Shown: one piece after another, positions 1 through 8,139 of the stretch
Layout of the letters: every line of letters begins with the position of its first letter
How positions within the stretch are numbered: the first letter of the stretch is position 1
Assembly (NCBI GenBank): GCA_046346965.1
Contig: JAXMHB010000004.1
Coordinates: forward strand, 1 to 64,000
DNA from: JAXMHB01 sp046346965
Lineage (GTDB): Bacteria > Pseudomonadota > Gammaproteobacteria > Xanthomonadales > SZUA-5
Reading direction: 5' to 3'
DNA length: 64,000 nt
Position numbers and translations under genes: made by a program
Notes under the pieces: generated by a model
The model's input: only the letters and a program-made list of their open reading frames with translations
The model's database searches: none
What the model was told of the DNA's origin: nothing

Positions 1-2
1 AG

Positions 3-389
3 CGGCTCGGCCTGAACGTCGCCATCAGCGGCCAGCAAGGCCCCTGCGACGCCCGGAGCTACCTGAAGCTGGTGGAGGACTTGCGCTCACGCTTCAGCGA
101 AGATGGATACCCGGTCCACAGCTTTCCGGATCTGTCGCTCGCCTCTTGGATGTACAAAGACCCGGTCGATGAAGCCGTGCCAGCGGGGGGTGTCGGTGGG
201 GAGGCTGCAGAGGGTCAGGCCACCCAGGGCGAGGTGCGCGAGGCCTTTCAGGTCGCTGCACCGATCGTGCCCTACTCGGTTGACGACGTCCTCAAAGACG
301 GATGCTTCCTCGACCGTGAAGAGATCGACCGGCTGCTGGACCGACTTCGCACGAAGAAGAACCTGATCCTGCAGGGTCCGCCCGGTACA
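3..389 (+). pseudogene. McrB-like 5-methylcytosine restriction ATPase, fragment truncated at Walker A
   Basis: The reading frame is open from the window edge, so the gene starts upstream. The stretch YSVDDVLKDGCFLDREEI followed by NLILQGPPGT is the usual approach to the P-loop of McrB-type AAA+ GTPases, where GKT should follow. Instead the frame runs into AASPPRC and unrelated residues, ending at a stop near 482. The family likeness therefore ends near base 387, in the middle of the nucleotide-binding motif, and the whole AAA+ domain is missing. The facing minus-strand gene loses its 3' end at the same point, so the junction looks like a rearrangement scar. A functional restriction subunit is not possible from this copy. 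Confidence is good for the McrB-like call and moderate for the exact breakpoint. Confidence 0.6.
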
Positions 390-1164
390 GCAGCGAGTCC
401 GCCACGATGCGCGCCAGAGCCTCGCGGCCGTCGGGGTCTTTGGACAAGACTTCCAGGTGGCCGTTGGCTGGCTCGTAGGTGATGTGGGATGACACAGCAC
501 GAATCACCTCCTGCGGCACCAGTTCGCTGGCCTGGACCCGATCGATGATCTCGGGCGGGCGGTTGTGATGCACGCTGACCTGGTACAGATCGACGTCTTC
601 GCCGGTGAGAGTGTCGGGGCGAAGTCGCTTGAAGATCTGGACGGCAACGGTGTCCGCCGCACAGCCAAGTTGCTGGGCGACGGCTTGGTGGAAGGCCTGG
701 CGAGCCGCCGCGTCATCCAGGACCGTCAGGTCCTTGGGCGCCACATAGCCCGAGTAGCAAGACGCGCTCTGGCGAAAGACGTCCGCCTGGCGGGCATTCA
801 ACGCCTCCTCAAAGAGCGCGGGCGTGTTGAGGTACAGCCACAGCGCACGTTCGTACTGGTTGGGGATGGCTGCAAAGGCCGCCCTGGCATCGTCGCCGAC
901 GATGTCCTGGCTGATGCCTGCGATGACGTCTTGCCCGGCACCGTCGGAAAGCAGCACGATCCGCTCAGCCAACTCCTCGATCTTCCGCCGCGCGCTCAGG
1001 TCCAGGGCCGACAGGACCGGCTCCATGACAGCGCGCTGCTCCTGCTTGCCCTGCTTCTTGTCCAGATCCGGCATCGGCAGACCGAATTCGGCCACCATGA
1101 ACTCACGGAAGACTGCCGGCGCGAGGTGGCCGAGCAGCTTGGACAGGTTTTCGGCATCGTTCAT
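292..1164 (-). CDS. Unknown accessory protein, 3' end replaced at a rearrangement junction
   Basis: I do not recognise the family. The protein begins MNDAENLSKLLGHLAPAVF after a purine-rich AGGGGGAA site, so ATG at 1164 is preferred over the GTG at 1185. It is mostly helical and soluble, with no signal peptide or membrane segment. From about base 388 to 292 the frame is simply the antisense of the truncated McrB-like fragment (a Ser/Gly-rich tail), so the natural C-terminus is lost. It is transcribed divergently from the XRE/ImmA pair, with a palindromic operator between them, suggesting common control by that regulator. Function unknown; possibly part of the same defence or mobile-element module. 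Confidence 0.6.
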   Translation of the reverse strand: MNDAENLSKLLGHLAPAVFREFMVAEFGLPMPDLDKKQGKQEQRAVMEPVLSALDLSARRKIEELAERIVLLSDGAGQDVIAGISQDIVGDDARAAFAAIPNQYERALWLYLNTPALFEEALNARQADVFRQSASCYSGYVAPKDLTVLDDAAARQAFHQAVAQQLGCAADTVAVQIFKRLRPDTLTGEDVDLYQVSVHHNRPPEIIDRVQASELVPQEVIRAVSSHITYEPANGHLEVLSKDPDGREALARIVADSLLYRADPAGSGSSSCEVGPAAGRSLHGRGSIRL

Positions 1165-1251
1165 CGAGAGATTCCCCCTTCGCAAGGTGTTGATCGGGTT
1201 GGCACCAGCCCGAGCCGCCCCGTCTTGTTCTTGGGGGTTGCAGACCGATTA

Positions 1252-1269
1252 CGTTCGGTGTACCGAACG
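1252..1269. promoter_or_regulatory. Palindromic operator candidate between the divergent genes
   Basis: CGTTCGGT-gt-ACCGAACG is a perfect 8-bp inverted repeat with a 2-bp centre. A further half-site CGTTCGGT occurs at 1319-1326, closer to the XRE gene. It lies in the 210-bp divergent spacer upstream of a helix-turn-helix gene, the usual place for an autoregulatory operator of XRE regulators. Binding is inferred from position and symmetry only. Confidence 0.6.
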
Positions 1270-1373
1270 ATGCGGATTATTTCTGGCTCCATCCATGTTT
1301 GTCAAGCAGGTACGATTGCGTTCGGTCCAGTGGTATTATTTTCGGCTTGGAGCGGACCAATTAGGAGAGATCG

Positions 1374-1697
1374 GTGCCATCACCCCTGGGCGACAAGATC
1401 CGCGCACTGCGGAAAGAGAAGAAGCTCAGCCTTGAACGATTGGCCGAGCTGACCGAGTCCAGCAAGAGCTACATCTGGGAGTTGGAGAACAAGGACGACC
1501 CGAAGCCGTCAGCGGAGAAGATCGGCAAGATCGCCTCGGTGCTCGAGGTCACGACCGAGTTCCTGCTCACCGAGTCGACGACACCCCCTGGTGAAGAGGT
1601 CATCGATGAGGCCTTCTTCCGCAAGTACAAGAGCATGCCCGAGGGGACCAAGAAGCGGCTGCGCAAGATCCTCGATGCCTGGGATGACGACGAGTGA
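1374..1697 (+). CDS. XRE-family helix-turn-helix transcriptional regulator
   Basis: A 107-residue protein with an N-terminal XRE/Cro HTH: LGDKIRALRKEKKLSLERLAEL, then SKSYIWELENKDDPKPSAEKIGKIASVL (about residues 5-60), followed by a short acidic helical tail. The start is GTG at 1374, with AGGAGA 7 bp upstream. The stop overlaps the GTG start of the ImmA/IrrE peptidase gene (GTGA), so the two are translationally coupled. In such pairs the regulator is usually the repressor that the peptidase cleaves, here probably acting at the palindrome at 1252-1269. Gene pairs of this type are common in integrative elements, prophages and toxin-antitoxin-like modules. Confidence 0.88.
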   Translation: MPSPLGDKIRALRKEKKLSLERLAELTESSKSYIWELENKDDPKPSAEKIGKIASVLEVTTEFLLTESTTPPGEEVIDEAFFRKYKSMPEGTKKRLRKILDAWDDDE

Positions 1698-2608
1698 CCG
1701 ACCGCAAGCAGCCAATGGCCGAGGCCAACCGCATCTCGTCCATGCTCAACATGGTGCTGGGAGCGAACCGCTTCCCGGTCAAGGTCGACGAGGTCGCTCT
1801 GGAGTATTCCCGGCAGTGCTTTGCCGACTCGCCCGTGGACAAGGTTCACGGTGAGGACCTCGATGGCTTGGAGGGGATGCTCGCGGCCAACAAGGCGCGC
1901 TCGAAGTGGTTGATCGTCTACAACAGCGCTATCCGGTCAGAAGGCCGCAAGCGCTTCACCATCGCGCACGAGTTCGGTCACTACATCCTGCACCGCCGCA
2001 TCCAGGATCGGTTCGAGTGCGGCGGCGACGACATCGAGACCGGTGACGGCAACGAGCGAGACATCGAAGCTGAGGCCGACAAGTTCGCGTCGACCTTGCT
2101 GATGCCGCTGGACGATTTCCGGAAGCAGGTCGATGGCCAACCGGTCAGCTTTGACCTGCTGGGGAACTGCGCCGAACGCTACGGCGTCTCCCTGACCGCT
2201 GCAGCGCTGCGCTGGACAGAAATCGCCGAGAAGCGCGCCGTCCTCGTGGCCAGCCGTGACGACCACCTCCTGTGGTCGAAGTCGAATCAGGCCGCCTTCA
2301 AGTCCGGCGCCTACTTCGCAACGCGCAAGAACACCATCGAACTGCCGCAGGACGCCTTGGCGCACAGCAACAACCTCTTGGACGTTGGTGCTCAGAGCCA
2401 ATCGACGCGGGCACAGGCCTGGTTTCCGCGTGAGCCAGCGTCCATGCCACTGACCGAAATGACCATGGTCGCGGGCCAGTACGACTACTCGCTGACGCTT
2501 CTGCTCATGCCCGACGCTGAGTGGCAGCGGCCACAGCATGATGATGGCGAGCCCGAGGAGGACACCTTCGATCGGTTCATCCGCAACGGCCAGCACCCCG
2601 TTCGGTAG
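1694..2608 (+). CDS. ImmA/IrrE family metallo-endopeptidase
   Basis: A 304-residue cytoplasmic protein with the zinc-metallopeptidase motif HEFGH in FTIAHEFGHYILHRR near residue 95, preceded by the strand WLIVYNSAIRSEGRKRF typical of ImmA/IrrE. A downstream acidic stretch, DIEAEADKFASTLLMP, supplies the third zinc ligand (Glu) and is also diagnostic. The C-terminal half (about 150-304) is less typical and may sense a signal. ImmA cleaves an XRE repressor to switch on a mobile element, so the upstream HTH protein is the expected substrate. GTG start overlapping the previous stop. Confidence 0.88.
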   Translation: MTDRKQPMAEANRISSMLNMVLGANRFPVKVDEVALEYSRQCFADSPVDKVHGEDLDGLEGMLAANKARSKWLIVYNSAIRSEGRKRFTIAHEFGHYILHRRIQDRFECGGDDIETGDGNERDIEAEADKFASTLLMPLDDFRKQVDGQPVSFDLLGNCAERYGVSLTAAALRWTEIAEKRAVLVASRDDHLLWSKSNQAAFKSGAYFATRKNTIELPQDALAHSNNLLDVGAQSQSTRAQAWFPREPASMPLTEMTMVAGQYDYSLTLLLMPDAEWQRPQHDDGEPEEDTFDRFIRNGQHPVR

Positions 2609-2625
2609 TTCATGGCCGATCGATC

Positions 2626-3840
2626 ATGACGACGCACAAGTGGCAGTTCGCCTCCCGCTTCCGCCGTCACGCCTTCGGCTGGCGATCAGACACACCGATC
2701 CAGCGCATCAAAGAAGCACTCGCCGAAATCAAGGCAGTCGCACGCAAGGACCCAGTGCTCGCGGCCGAGGGCGCCGTGACGTTGCTGGAGAAGCTATCGC
2801 CAGCGCTGGAGGAGGTCGACAGTTCTTCCGGCGCCCTGGGCACTGCGGTGAACCGAGCTATCGACACCCTGGTGCCCATCATCGCCAAGGCTGATGTCGA
2901 TCGGCGCGTTCGGCAGCGATGGCTGGAACGTCTATGGCAAGCCCTGCAAGACGATGAGATCCCTTACATCGAATCCCTCGGCGAGCACTGGGGCGAGCTG
3001 TGTGGGACCCCGGAACTGGCGGTGGTGTGGGTCGATGAATTTCTGCCTCTCGTCGAACACGTCTGGAGCCCACGATCCACCGGTCACGGGTTCTTCAAGG
3101 GGACGAGTGCATGCCTTGCGTCGCTGTATGCCGCTGGCCGCCACGATCAACTGCTCGCGCTGCTGGAGCGGGCGCCATTCAAGTGGTGGCACAACCGCAG
3201 GTGGGGCGTCAAAGCACTGGTGGCGACGGGCAAGAAGGCGGAGGCGATTCGGTACGCCGAGCAATCGCGCGGCCTGAACGATCCGAGTTGGCAGATCGCC
3301 GAGGCTTGCGAGGACATCCTGCTGTCGTCGGGGCTGGCCGACGATGCATACCGGCGCTACGCGATCGAAGCCAACCAAGGTACGACCAACCTGGCCACCT
3401 TCCGGGCCGTCGCCAAAAAGTACCCGAGCACGCCACCAGAGCAGATCTTGCGCGACTTGGTGGCCAGCACGCCCGGCGCTGAAGGCAAGTGGTTCGCGGC
3501 CGCCAAGGATGCCGGTCTGTTCAACGTCGCTATCGAGCTGGCGACCACCAGCCCTACCGATCCGCGCACGCTGGCCCGAGCAGCCAGGGACTTTGCCGAG
3601 AGCCAGCCTGAGTTTGCGGTCGCTGCCGGTCTTGCTTCGCTGCGGTGGATCTCGCTCGGGCACGGCTTCGAAATCACCGGTACCGATGTGCTCGACGCCT
3701 ACGCGGCCGTCATGAAGGCGGCGTCAACTGCAGGCTTGGATGCGCAGCAGATCAAGACTCGGATCAGGGATCTGCTGACGTCAACGCCCACTGGTAACCA
3801 GCTCATAAAGACCGTCCTGGCCCATCACCTGACCACCTGA
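2626..3840 (+). CDS. Conserved hypothetical helical-repeat protein
   Basis: A 404-residue protein with no membrane segment or signal peptide. It is almost entirely helical, with repeated Ala/Leu-rich helix pairs such as KKAEAIRYAEQSRGLNDPSWQ and SSGLADDAYRRYAIEANQ, resembling a TPR- or HEAT-like solenoid. I recognise the sequence type as conserved and unannotated, but know no function for it. It starts 17 bp after the ImmA/IrrE gene on the same strand, so it is probably co-transcribed and may be part of the same module. It could be a scaffold or adaptor. Confidence 0.75.
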   Translation: MTTHKWQFASRFRRHAFGWRSDTPIQRIKEALAEIKAVARKDPVLAAEGAVTLLEKLSPALEEVDSSSGALGTAVNRAIDTLVPIIAKADVDRRVRQRWLERLWQALQDDEIPYIESLGEHWGELCGTPELAVVWVDEFLPLVEHVWSPRSTGHGFFKGTSACLASLYAAGRHDQLLALLERAPFKWWHNRRWGVKALVATGKKAEAIRYAEQSRGLNDPSWQIAEACEDILLSSGLADDAYRRYAIEANQGTTNLATFRAVAKKYPSTPPEQILRDLVASTPGAEGKWFAAAKDAGLFNVAIELATTSPTDPRTLARAARDFAESQPEFAVAAGLASLRWISLGHGFEITGTDVLDAYAAVMKAASTAGLDAQQIKTRIRDLLTSTPTGNQLIKTVLAHHLTT

Positions 3841-3966
3841 TTCGGTCTCGTCTTCGCAGGAGCCAGCGCCAGCACGCAGGCGCTCGAAACTCCCTCATGG
3901 TGTCGGTGAGGGGTCGTCCGGAGAATTTCGCCATTCAAGCGAGTTTGATGGACAGGACCGACACCG

Positions 3967-4182
3967 ATGCATGAGATCAACCAAGTTCCCCCTGACCGGA
4001 TGACCCCGGAGCAGCGTCGGCGCGAGATCGCGTCGTTGCTCGCAAATGGGCTCGTCCGCCTTCGCAACGCCGACTCTCGCCCGTCCGGAAGACGGACTTC
4101 GGAGAGCGAGTTTCAGCTTGGCTTCTCCGGCCACCAGCGCGTTCATTCAGACCCCGTCAACAACACAGAAACGGAGTCCTGA
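3967..4182 (+). CDS. Small conserved protein of the DUF2924-recombinase module
   Basis: A 71-residue protein whose N-terminus, MHEINQVPPDRMTPEQRRRE followed by IASLLANGLVRLR, is the kind of short basic helix that repeatedly precedes DUF2924/recombinase genes in proteobacterial elements. The Ser/Arg-rich C-terminal half is low in complexity. Its TGA overlaps the ATG of the DUF2924 gene by one base (TGATG), which ties it to that operon. Function unknown. Confidence 0.7.
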   Translation: MHEINQVPPDRMTPEQRRREIASLLANGLVRLRNADSRPSGRRTSESEFQLGFSGHQRVHSDPVNNTETES

Positions 4183-4694
4183 TGAGCACGCCCGCCAAGG
4201 CCAACACCGACAAATTCACCGCGCCACCATCGATGGCCTCACAGATCGCACGATTGCCCGAGCTGCCCATGCCGGAAATCAAAGCGCTCTGGCAGAGGCT
4301 CTTCGGTGACGACACGCCCACCCACAACCGCCAGTTCCTGGAGCGGCGCATTGCCTACCGCCTGCAAGAGGTGGAGTTCCGCAAGACCGACGGCAACCTG
4401 CTGGAGCGCAACAAACGCCGCATCGCATCCTTGATCGAGACCGGCAAGGTCAAGAAGCGCGACCGTGACTACCGGCCGGCAGCGGGCACTGTGCTGACCC
4501 GCGAGTACCAGGGCGTCGAGCACCGCGTCATCGTGACCCAGGACGGCCAGTACGACTTCCAAGGCCGGATGTACCCGAGTCTGTCGATGATCGCCCGGGA
4601 GATCACCGGCACGCGCTGGTCAGGGCCCCTGTTCTTCGGGCTCAAGGCACCAGCCACTCCCAAGACAGCGGCGAAGAAGGGAGTCCGGCGATGA
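4182..4694 (+). CDS. DUF2924 domain-containing protein
   Basis: A 170-residue basic protein with the DUF2924 signature: an N-terminal LPELPMPEIKALWQRLFGDD, then NRQFLERRIAYRLQEVEF, and a C-terminal LTREYQGVEHRVIV plus GRMYPSLSMIAREITGTRWSG. The last part resembles small DNA-binding folds that recognise DNA containing modified or structured sites, but no biochemical role is established to my knowledge. It sits directly upstream of the serine recombinase and overlaps its start by 4 bp (ATGA), the arrangement in which this family is normally found. It is likely an accessory factor of the recombinase. Confidence 0.85.
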   Translation: MSTPAKANTDKFTAPPSMASQIARLPELPMPEIKALWQRLFGDDTPTHNRQFLERRIAYRLQEVEFRKTDGNLLERNKRRIASLIETGKVKKRDRDYRPAAGTVLTREYQGVEHRVIVTQDGQYDFQGRMYPSLSMIAREITGTRWSGPLFFGLKAPATPKTAAKKGVRR

Positions 4695-6046
4695 GCGAAG
4701 TCCTCAAGCGCCGCATGCGCTGCGCCGTCTACACGCGCAAGTCCACCGACGAGGGGCTGGACCAGGAATACAACTCGATCGACGCCCAGCGCGATGCGGG
4801 GCATGCCTACATCGCCAGCCAGCGTGCCGAGGGTTGGATTCCGGTCGCAGACGACTACGACGACCCGGCCTTCTCGGGCGGCAACATGGAACGCCCGGCG
4901 CTGCGACGATTGATGGCCGACATCGAGGCCGGCAAGATCGATGTGGTCGTCATCTACAAGATCGACCGCCTGACGCGCAGCCTCGCGGACTTCTCCAAGA
5001 TGGTCGAGGTGTTCGAGCGCTACGGCGTGTCCTTCGTGTCGGTCACCCAGCAGTTCAACACCACCACGTCCATGGGGCGGCTGATGTTGAACATCCTGCT
5101 GTCCTTCGCACAGTTCGAGCGCGAGGTCACCGGCGAGCGCATCCGCGACAAGATCGCCGCCAGCAAGCGCAAGGGCATGTGGATGGGCGGTGTGCCTCCC
5201 CTCGGATACGACGTCGAGAACCGCCGACTGGTGCCCAACGAACGCGAGGCCAAGCTCATCCGGCACATCTTCCAGCGCTTCGTTGAACTGGGCTCCGGCA
5301 CGATGCTGTTCAAGGAGCTGAAGCTCGACGGCGTGACGTCCAAGGCGTGGACCACGCAGGACGGCAAGACCCGCGATGGCAAGCCGATCGACAAGGGGCT
5401 GATCTACAAGCTGCTCAACAACCGGACCTACCTCGGTGAACTGCGCCACAAGGAGCAGTGGTACCAGGCCGAGCATCCACCGATCATCGACCGCGAGTTG
5501 TGGGACAAGGTGCACGCCATCCTCGCCACCAACGGTCGGGTTCGCGGCAACGCGACGCGGGCCACAGTGCCGTACCTGCTCAAGGGCATCGTGTTCGGCA
5601 ACGACGGTCGCGCCTTGTCGCCGTTCCACACCACCAAGAAGAACGGCCGCCGCTACCGCTACTACGTGCCGCAGCGCGAGAACAAGGAGCACGCGGGCGC
5701 GTCTGGGTTGCCACGGCTGCCGGCTGCAGAGCTTGAGTCCGCCGTACTGGACCAACTGCGCGCGGTCCTGCGATCCCCGGATCTACTGGGTGACGTCCTG
5801 CCGCGCGCGATCGAGCTCGACCCCAGCCTCGACGAGGCCAAGGTCACGGTCGCCATGACGCGGCTCGACACCATATGGGACCAGCTCTTCCCAGCCGAGC
5901 AGACGCGCATCGTCAAGCTGCTGGTCGAGAAGGTGATCGTGTCGCCCAACGACCTGGAAGTGCGGCTGCGCGCCAACGGCATCGAGCGCCTGGTGCTGGA
6001 ACTGCAGCCAGCCGGCGCGGCCCAGCCCGAGGAGGCATTGGCATGA
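4691..6046 (+). CDS. Large serine recombinase
   Basis: 451 residues. The N-terminal resolvase/invertase domain begins RRMRCAVYTRKSTDEGLDQE; the Ser of TRKST (about residue 18) is the expected nucleophile. It continues with VVIYKIDRLTRSLADF and the helix MLNILLSFAQFEREVTGERI. The central Recombinase domain starts near KGMWMGGVPPLGYDV (about 160) and includes a Gly-rich joint. The zinc-ribbon region appears degenerate, as the usual paired cysteines are absent. Such enzymes integrate and excise elements at short attB/attP sites without host factors. It overlaps both neighbours by 4 bp and is therefore the centre of a tight four-gene mobile module. The attachment site is not identifiable by eye. 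Confidence 0.9.
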   Translation: MSEVLKRRMRCAVYTRKSTDEGLDQEYNSIDAQRDAGHAYIASQRAEGWIPVADDYDDPAFSGGNMERPALRRLMADIEAGKIDVVVIYKIDRLTRSLADFSKMVEVFERYGVSFVSVTQQFNTTTSMGRLMLNILLSFAQFEREVTGERIRDKIAASKRKGMWMGGVPPLGYDVENRRLVPNEREAKLIRHIFQRFVELGSGTMLFKELKLDGVTSKAWTTQDGKTRDGKPIDKGLIYKLLNNRTYLGELRHKEQWYQAEHPPIIDRELWDKVHAILATNGRVRGNATRATVPYLLKGIVFGNDGRALSPFHTTKKNGRRYRYYVPQRENKEHAGASGLPRLPAAELESAVLDQLRAVLRSPDLLGDVLPRAIELDPSLDEAKVTVAMTRLDTIWDQLFPAEQTRIVKLLVEKVIVSPNDLEVRLRANGIERLVLELQPAGAAQPEEALA

Positions 6047-6483
6047 GCGAAATCCGCATCCAGAGGACAGGCGAGCCCGACGTCATCGAGGCCAGCGATG
6101 GGCGGCTGACCTTGTCGGTGCCGATCCAGATCAAGCGGCGCAGCGGGCGAAAGTTGGTCACGCTGCCGATCGACCCTGAGACGGGGGAACCGGCCAAGGC
6201 CAGGCCCTGGGACACGGCCACCACGCCGCTGCAACTGGCGGTGGCCAGGGGTCACCGCTGGCTGGCCATGTTGGAGTCGGGCGAGGCCAAATCGCTGCGA
6301 GAGATCGCTACCCGGGAAGGGATCGACAACAGCTACGTCAGCCGGATGGTCAACTTGACCACGCTGGCGCCGGACATCGTGGCGGCCATCCTCGACGACG
6401 CCCTGCCCAACCACGTCACGCTGTTTGACCTGGCGGTGGATCCGCCAGCGCTGTGGGATGACCAGCGCGCCCGGCTCAGGTAG
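6043..6483 (+). CDS. HTH (ParB/KorB-like) protein downstream of the recombinase
   Basis: A 146-residue protein starting with ATG inside the recombinase stop (ATGA). The C-terminal half carries a helix-turn-helix, KSLREIATREGIDNSYVSRM followed by VNLTTLAPDIVAAILD, resembling the HTH of ParB/KorB-type proteins and of proteins regularly found after recombinases in DUF2924 modules. The N-terminal half is beta-rich (LTLSVPIQIKRRSGRKLVTL). It probably regulates the recombinase operon or acts as a directionality factor; this is inference from position. Confidence 0.75.
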   Translation: MSEIRIQRTGEPDVIEASDGRLTLSVPIQIKRRSGRKLVTLPIDPETGEPAKARPWDTATTPLQLAVARGHRWLAMLESGEAKSLREIATREGIDNSYVSRMVNLTTLAPDIVAAILDDALPNHVTLFDLAVDPPALWDDQRARLR

Positions 6484-6655
6484 ACCAATCGGCCTGCCGC
6501 CGATAAAATGCGGCGAGGTGCCCACCTTACTTGCACACGAGTAAAAAACGGCTTCGTCTCACTGTCATTGAAAACCTCTCTTTGAGCCTCGTCGTCGGGG
6601 ACTTAAACGTGTGCGCCTGACCCGAAATCGGCGTGGCACACAGGAAAGGTTCGTC

Positions 6656-7822
6656 ATGACAATCAAAGAGCTCGCGTATTCCGCGCAGCAACATCTCCAG
6701 GCCAGCACGGGCAGCTCCCTCAAGAGAGCCCACATCTACGAGCTGCTGGCAGCCTCGTTCGGCTTCAAGTCCTATGCGGCACTTGGCGTTGATACCGTCT
6801 TCACACAGCGACGCTCGGACGACAAGCGAACTGGCTCGCACCGCGACTTCGTCAGACGGCGCTGCATCGAGCTCGGATATCCGCCGGAAGGCGCGGATCT
6901 GGTCTCGGTGTCGCTAGGGTCCTTCCTGGCAGAGCGCCAGATTGGCGTAGTGCAGATTTCGGCGTTGATCAGCCAACTGCGAGGGGATTGGTCCAGCCTA
7001 GACAACGATCCGGCTGATGACGACCCCGAGCAGTTCGGCGACGAGCAAGACGATCGGCTTGGTGCCCGATGGGCAGATGGTGACGAGGCTGCTATCGCAC
7101 CGCTCATGCTCGATGGGTTGGAGGCAGCGGCCAGCAAAGGCAACGCTCTCGCGCACTACGCCCTGGCGCTGATCCATGCCCCCGACGACGATGACGACAC
7201 CGACCGGGGGGCGGGAAGCTCCTACTGGCACTCCCAGGCACAACAGGGTCGTGTGCTGACAGGCGTGGAAAAGGAGTGGGCAGAGGCCCATGCGGCTCGA
7301 CTCACTCAAGCGGACAAGTACGCCAGCCATCTTCGCGAGGCTGGTCGACTCGGCAATCAACATGCGCTCCTCGACTTGGCGGAACGCTTTGGTGACCCGT
7401 CATTCTTCGAGCGGCCGCGTCACGATGTTGGTGCAGATCCATCGGCCATTGCCGAGATTGCCGAGCGACTGGGGCGCGTGGCTGATGCGAAGCACTGGCT
7501 TACCGTGGCTGCCGAGAATGGGGACACGGACGCCATGCTCCGCCTGATCGAGGAGCACGATCAAGGAGATCTGGCTCGGTGCTGGACTTGGGTGTATCTG
7601 TCCAGGCTGGTCGGCACGGACCTGTCCAAGGACGCTTACTACGCGATCAACGAGGACGGCTCGGACTACGACGATGATGTCGGCGGTCCCGCCTATGCAG
7701 CGGGCCGCGACGGCATAGATCTCGCCCCTATCAGCGCCGAGCAAGATGCGGCTGCCAAGCAGGCCGCGCAGGGTCTGTTCGAGCAGATTCAGCGGGCCGC
7801 TGCTGTCGAGCCAAGGCGGTAA
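6656..7822 (+). CDS. Sel1-like/TPR-type repeat hypothetical protein
   Basis: 388 residues from the ATG at 6656, which follows AGGAAAGG; an in-frame GTG 45 bp upstream has no ribosome site. The N-terminus MTIKELAYSAQQHLQAST with SLKRAHIYELLAASFGFKSY looks like a small helical domain seen in proteins that handle gene-specific plasmid or accessory functions. The middle and end contain Sel1-type helix pairs (EAAASKGNALAHYALALIHA; HLREAGRLGNQHALLDLAERFG; WLTVAAENGDTDAMLRLIEE). The C-terminus is acidic. It is the last gene before ssrA, so it belongs to the accessory segment. Function unknown; probably a protein-interaction scaffold. Confidence 0.7.
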   Translation: MTIKELAYSAQQHLQASTGSSLKRAHIYELLAASFGFKSYAALGVDTVFTQRRSDDKRTGSHRDFVRRRCIELGYPPEGADLVSVSLGSFLAERQIGVVQISALISQLRGDWSSLDNDPADDDPEQFGDEQDDRLGARWADGDEAAIAPLMLDGLEAAASKGNALAHYALALIHAPDDDDDTDRGAGSSYWHSQAQQGRVLTGVEKEWAEAHAARLTQADKYASHLREAGRLGNQHALLDLAERFGDPSFFERPRHDVGADPSAIAEIAERLGRVADAKHWLTVAAENGDTDAMLRLIEEHDQGDLARCWTWVYLSRLVGTDLSKDAYYAINEDGSDYDDDVGGPAYAAGRDGIDLAPISAEQDAAAKQAAQGLFEQIQRAAAVEPRR

Positions 7823-8102
7823 GGTCGGAACGGACAGCCTCCTGGCCGCGGCAGTTCCCCTCCGGGTAGGCAATGCCGCGATCCAACCGCTTGAACCGTC
7901 CGCGCGTAACCCGTTGATTTGAAAGGGTGCTGAACTGTGCCTTTGCGGACTCCGGGCCACTCGCGGAGAGCGAAGCCCGGGAGAAGAATGGCCAGGAGAG
8001 AGCGAAAAGCGGCCGAGAACGGGCCAGACAGGCAACCGGCGAAGTCCGCAGGTGTCCGCATGAACCCGCGCAAACACGCGGGAACTGTCGCCAACAGACG
8101 AG
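7823..8102. other. Non-coding segment between the accessory region and ssrA
   Basis: About 280 bp without a credible gene. A long minus-strand frame (7789-8175) crosses the tmRNA 3' end and its terminator, so it is not real. The segment is the natural place for a residual attachment site of an element inserted at ssrA, but no direct repeat of the ssrA 3' end is visible elsewhere in the window. Confidence 0.4.
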
Positions 8103-8132
8103 AAAAAGCCCCAACTGAGAACAGTTGGGGCT
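8103..8132 (-). terminator. Rho-independent terminator of ssrA
   Basis: A perfect 10-bp stem, AGCCCCAACT/AGTTGGGGCT, with a 6-nt loop (8107-8132). On the minus strand it is followed by five T residues and lies 8 nt after the tmRNA 3' end. Confidence 0.93.
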
Positions 8133-8139
8133 TCAATAG

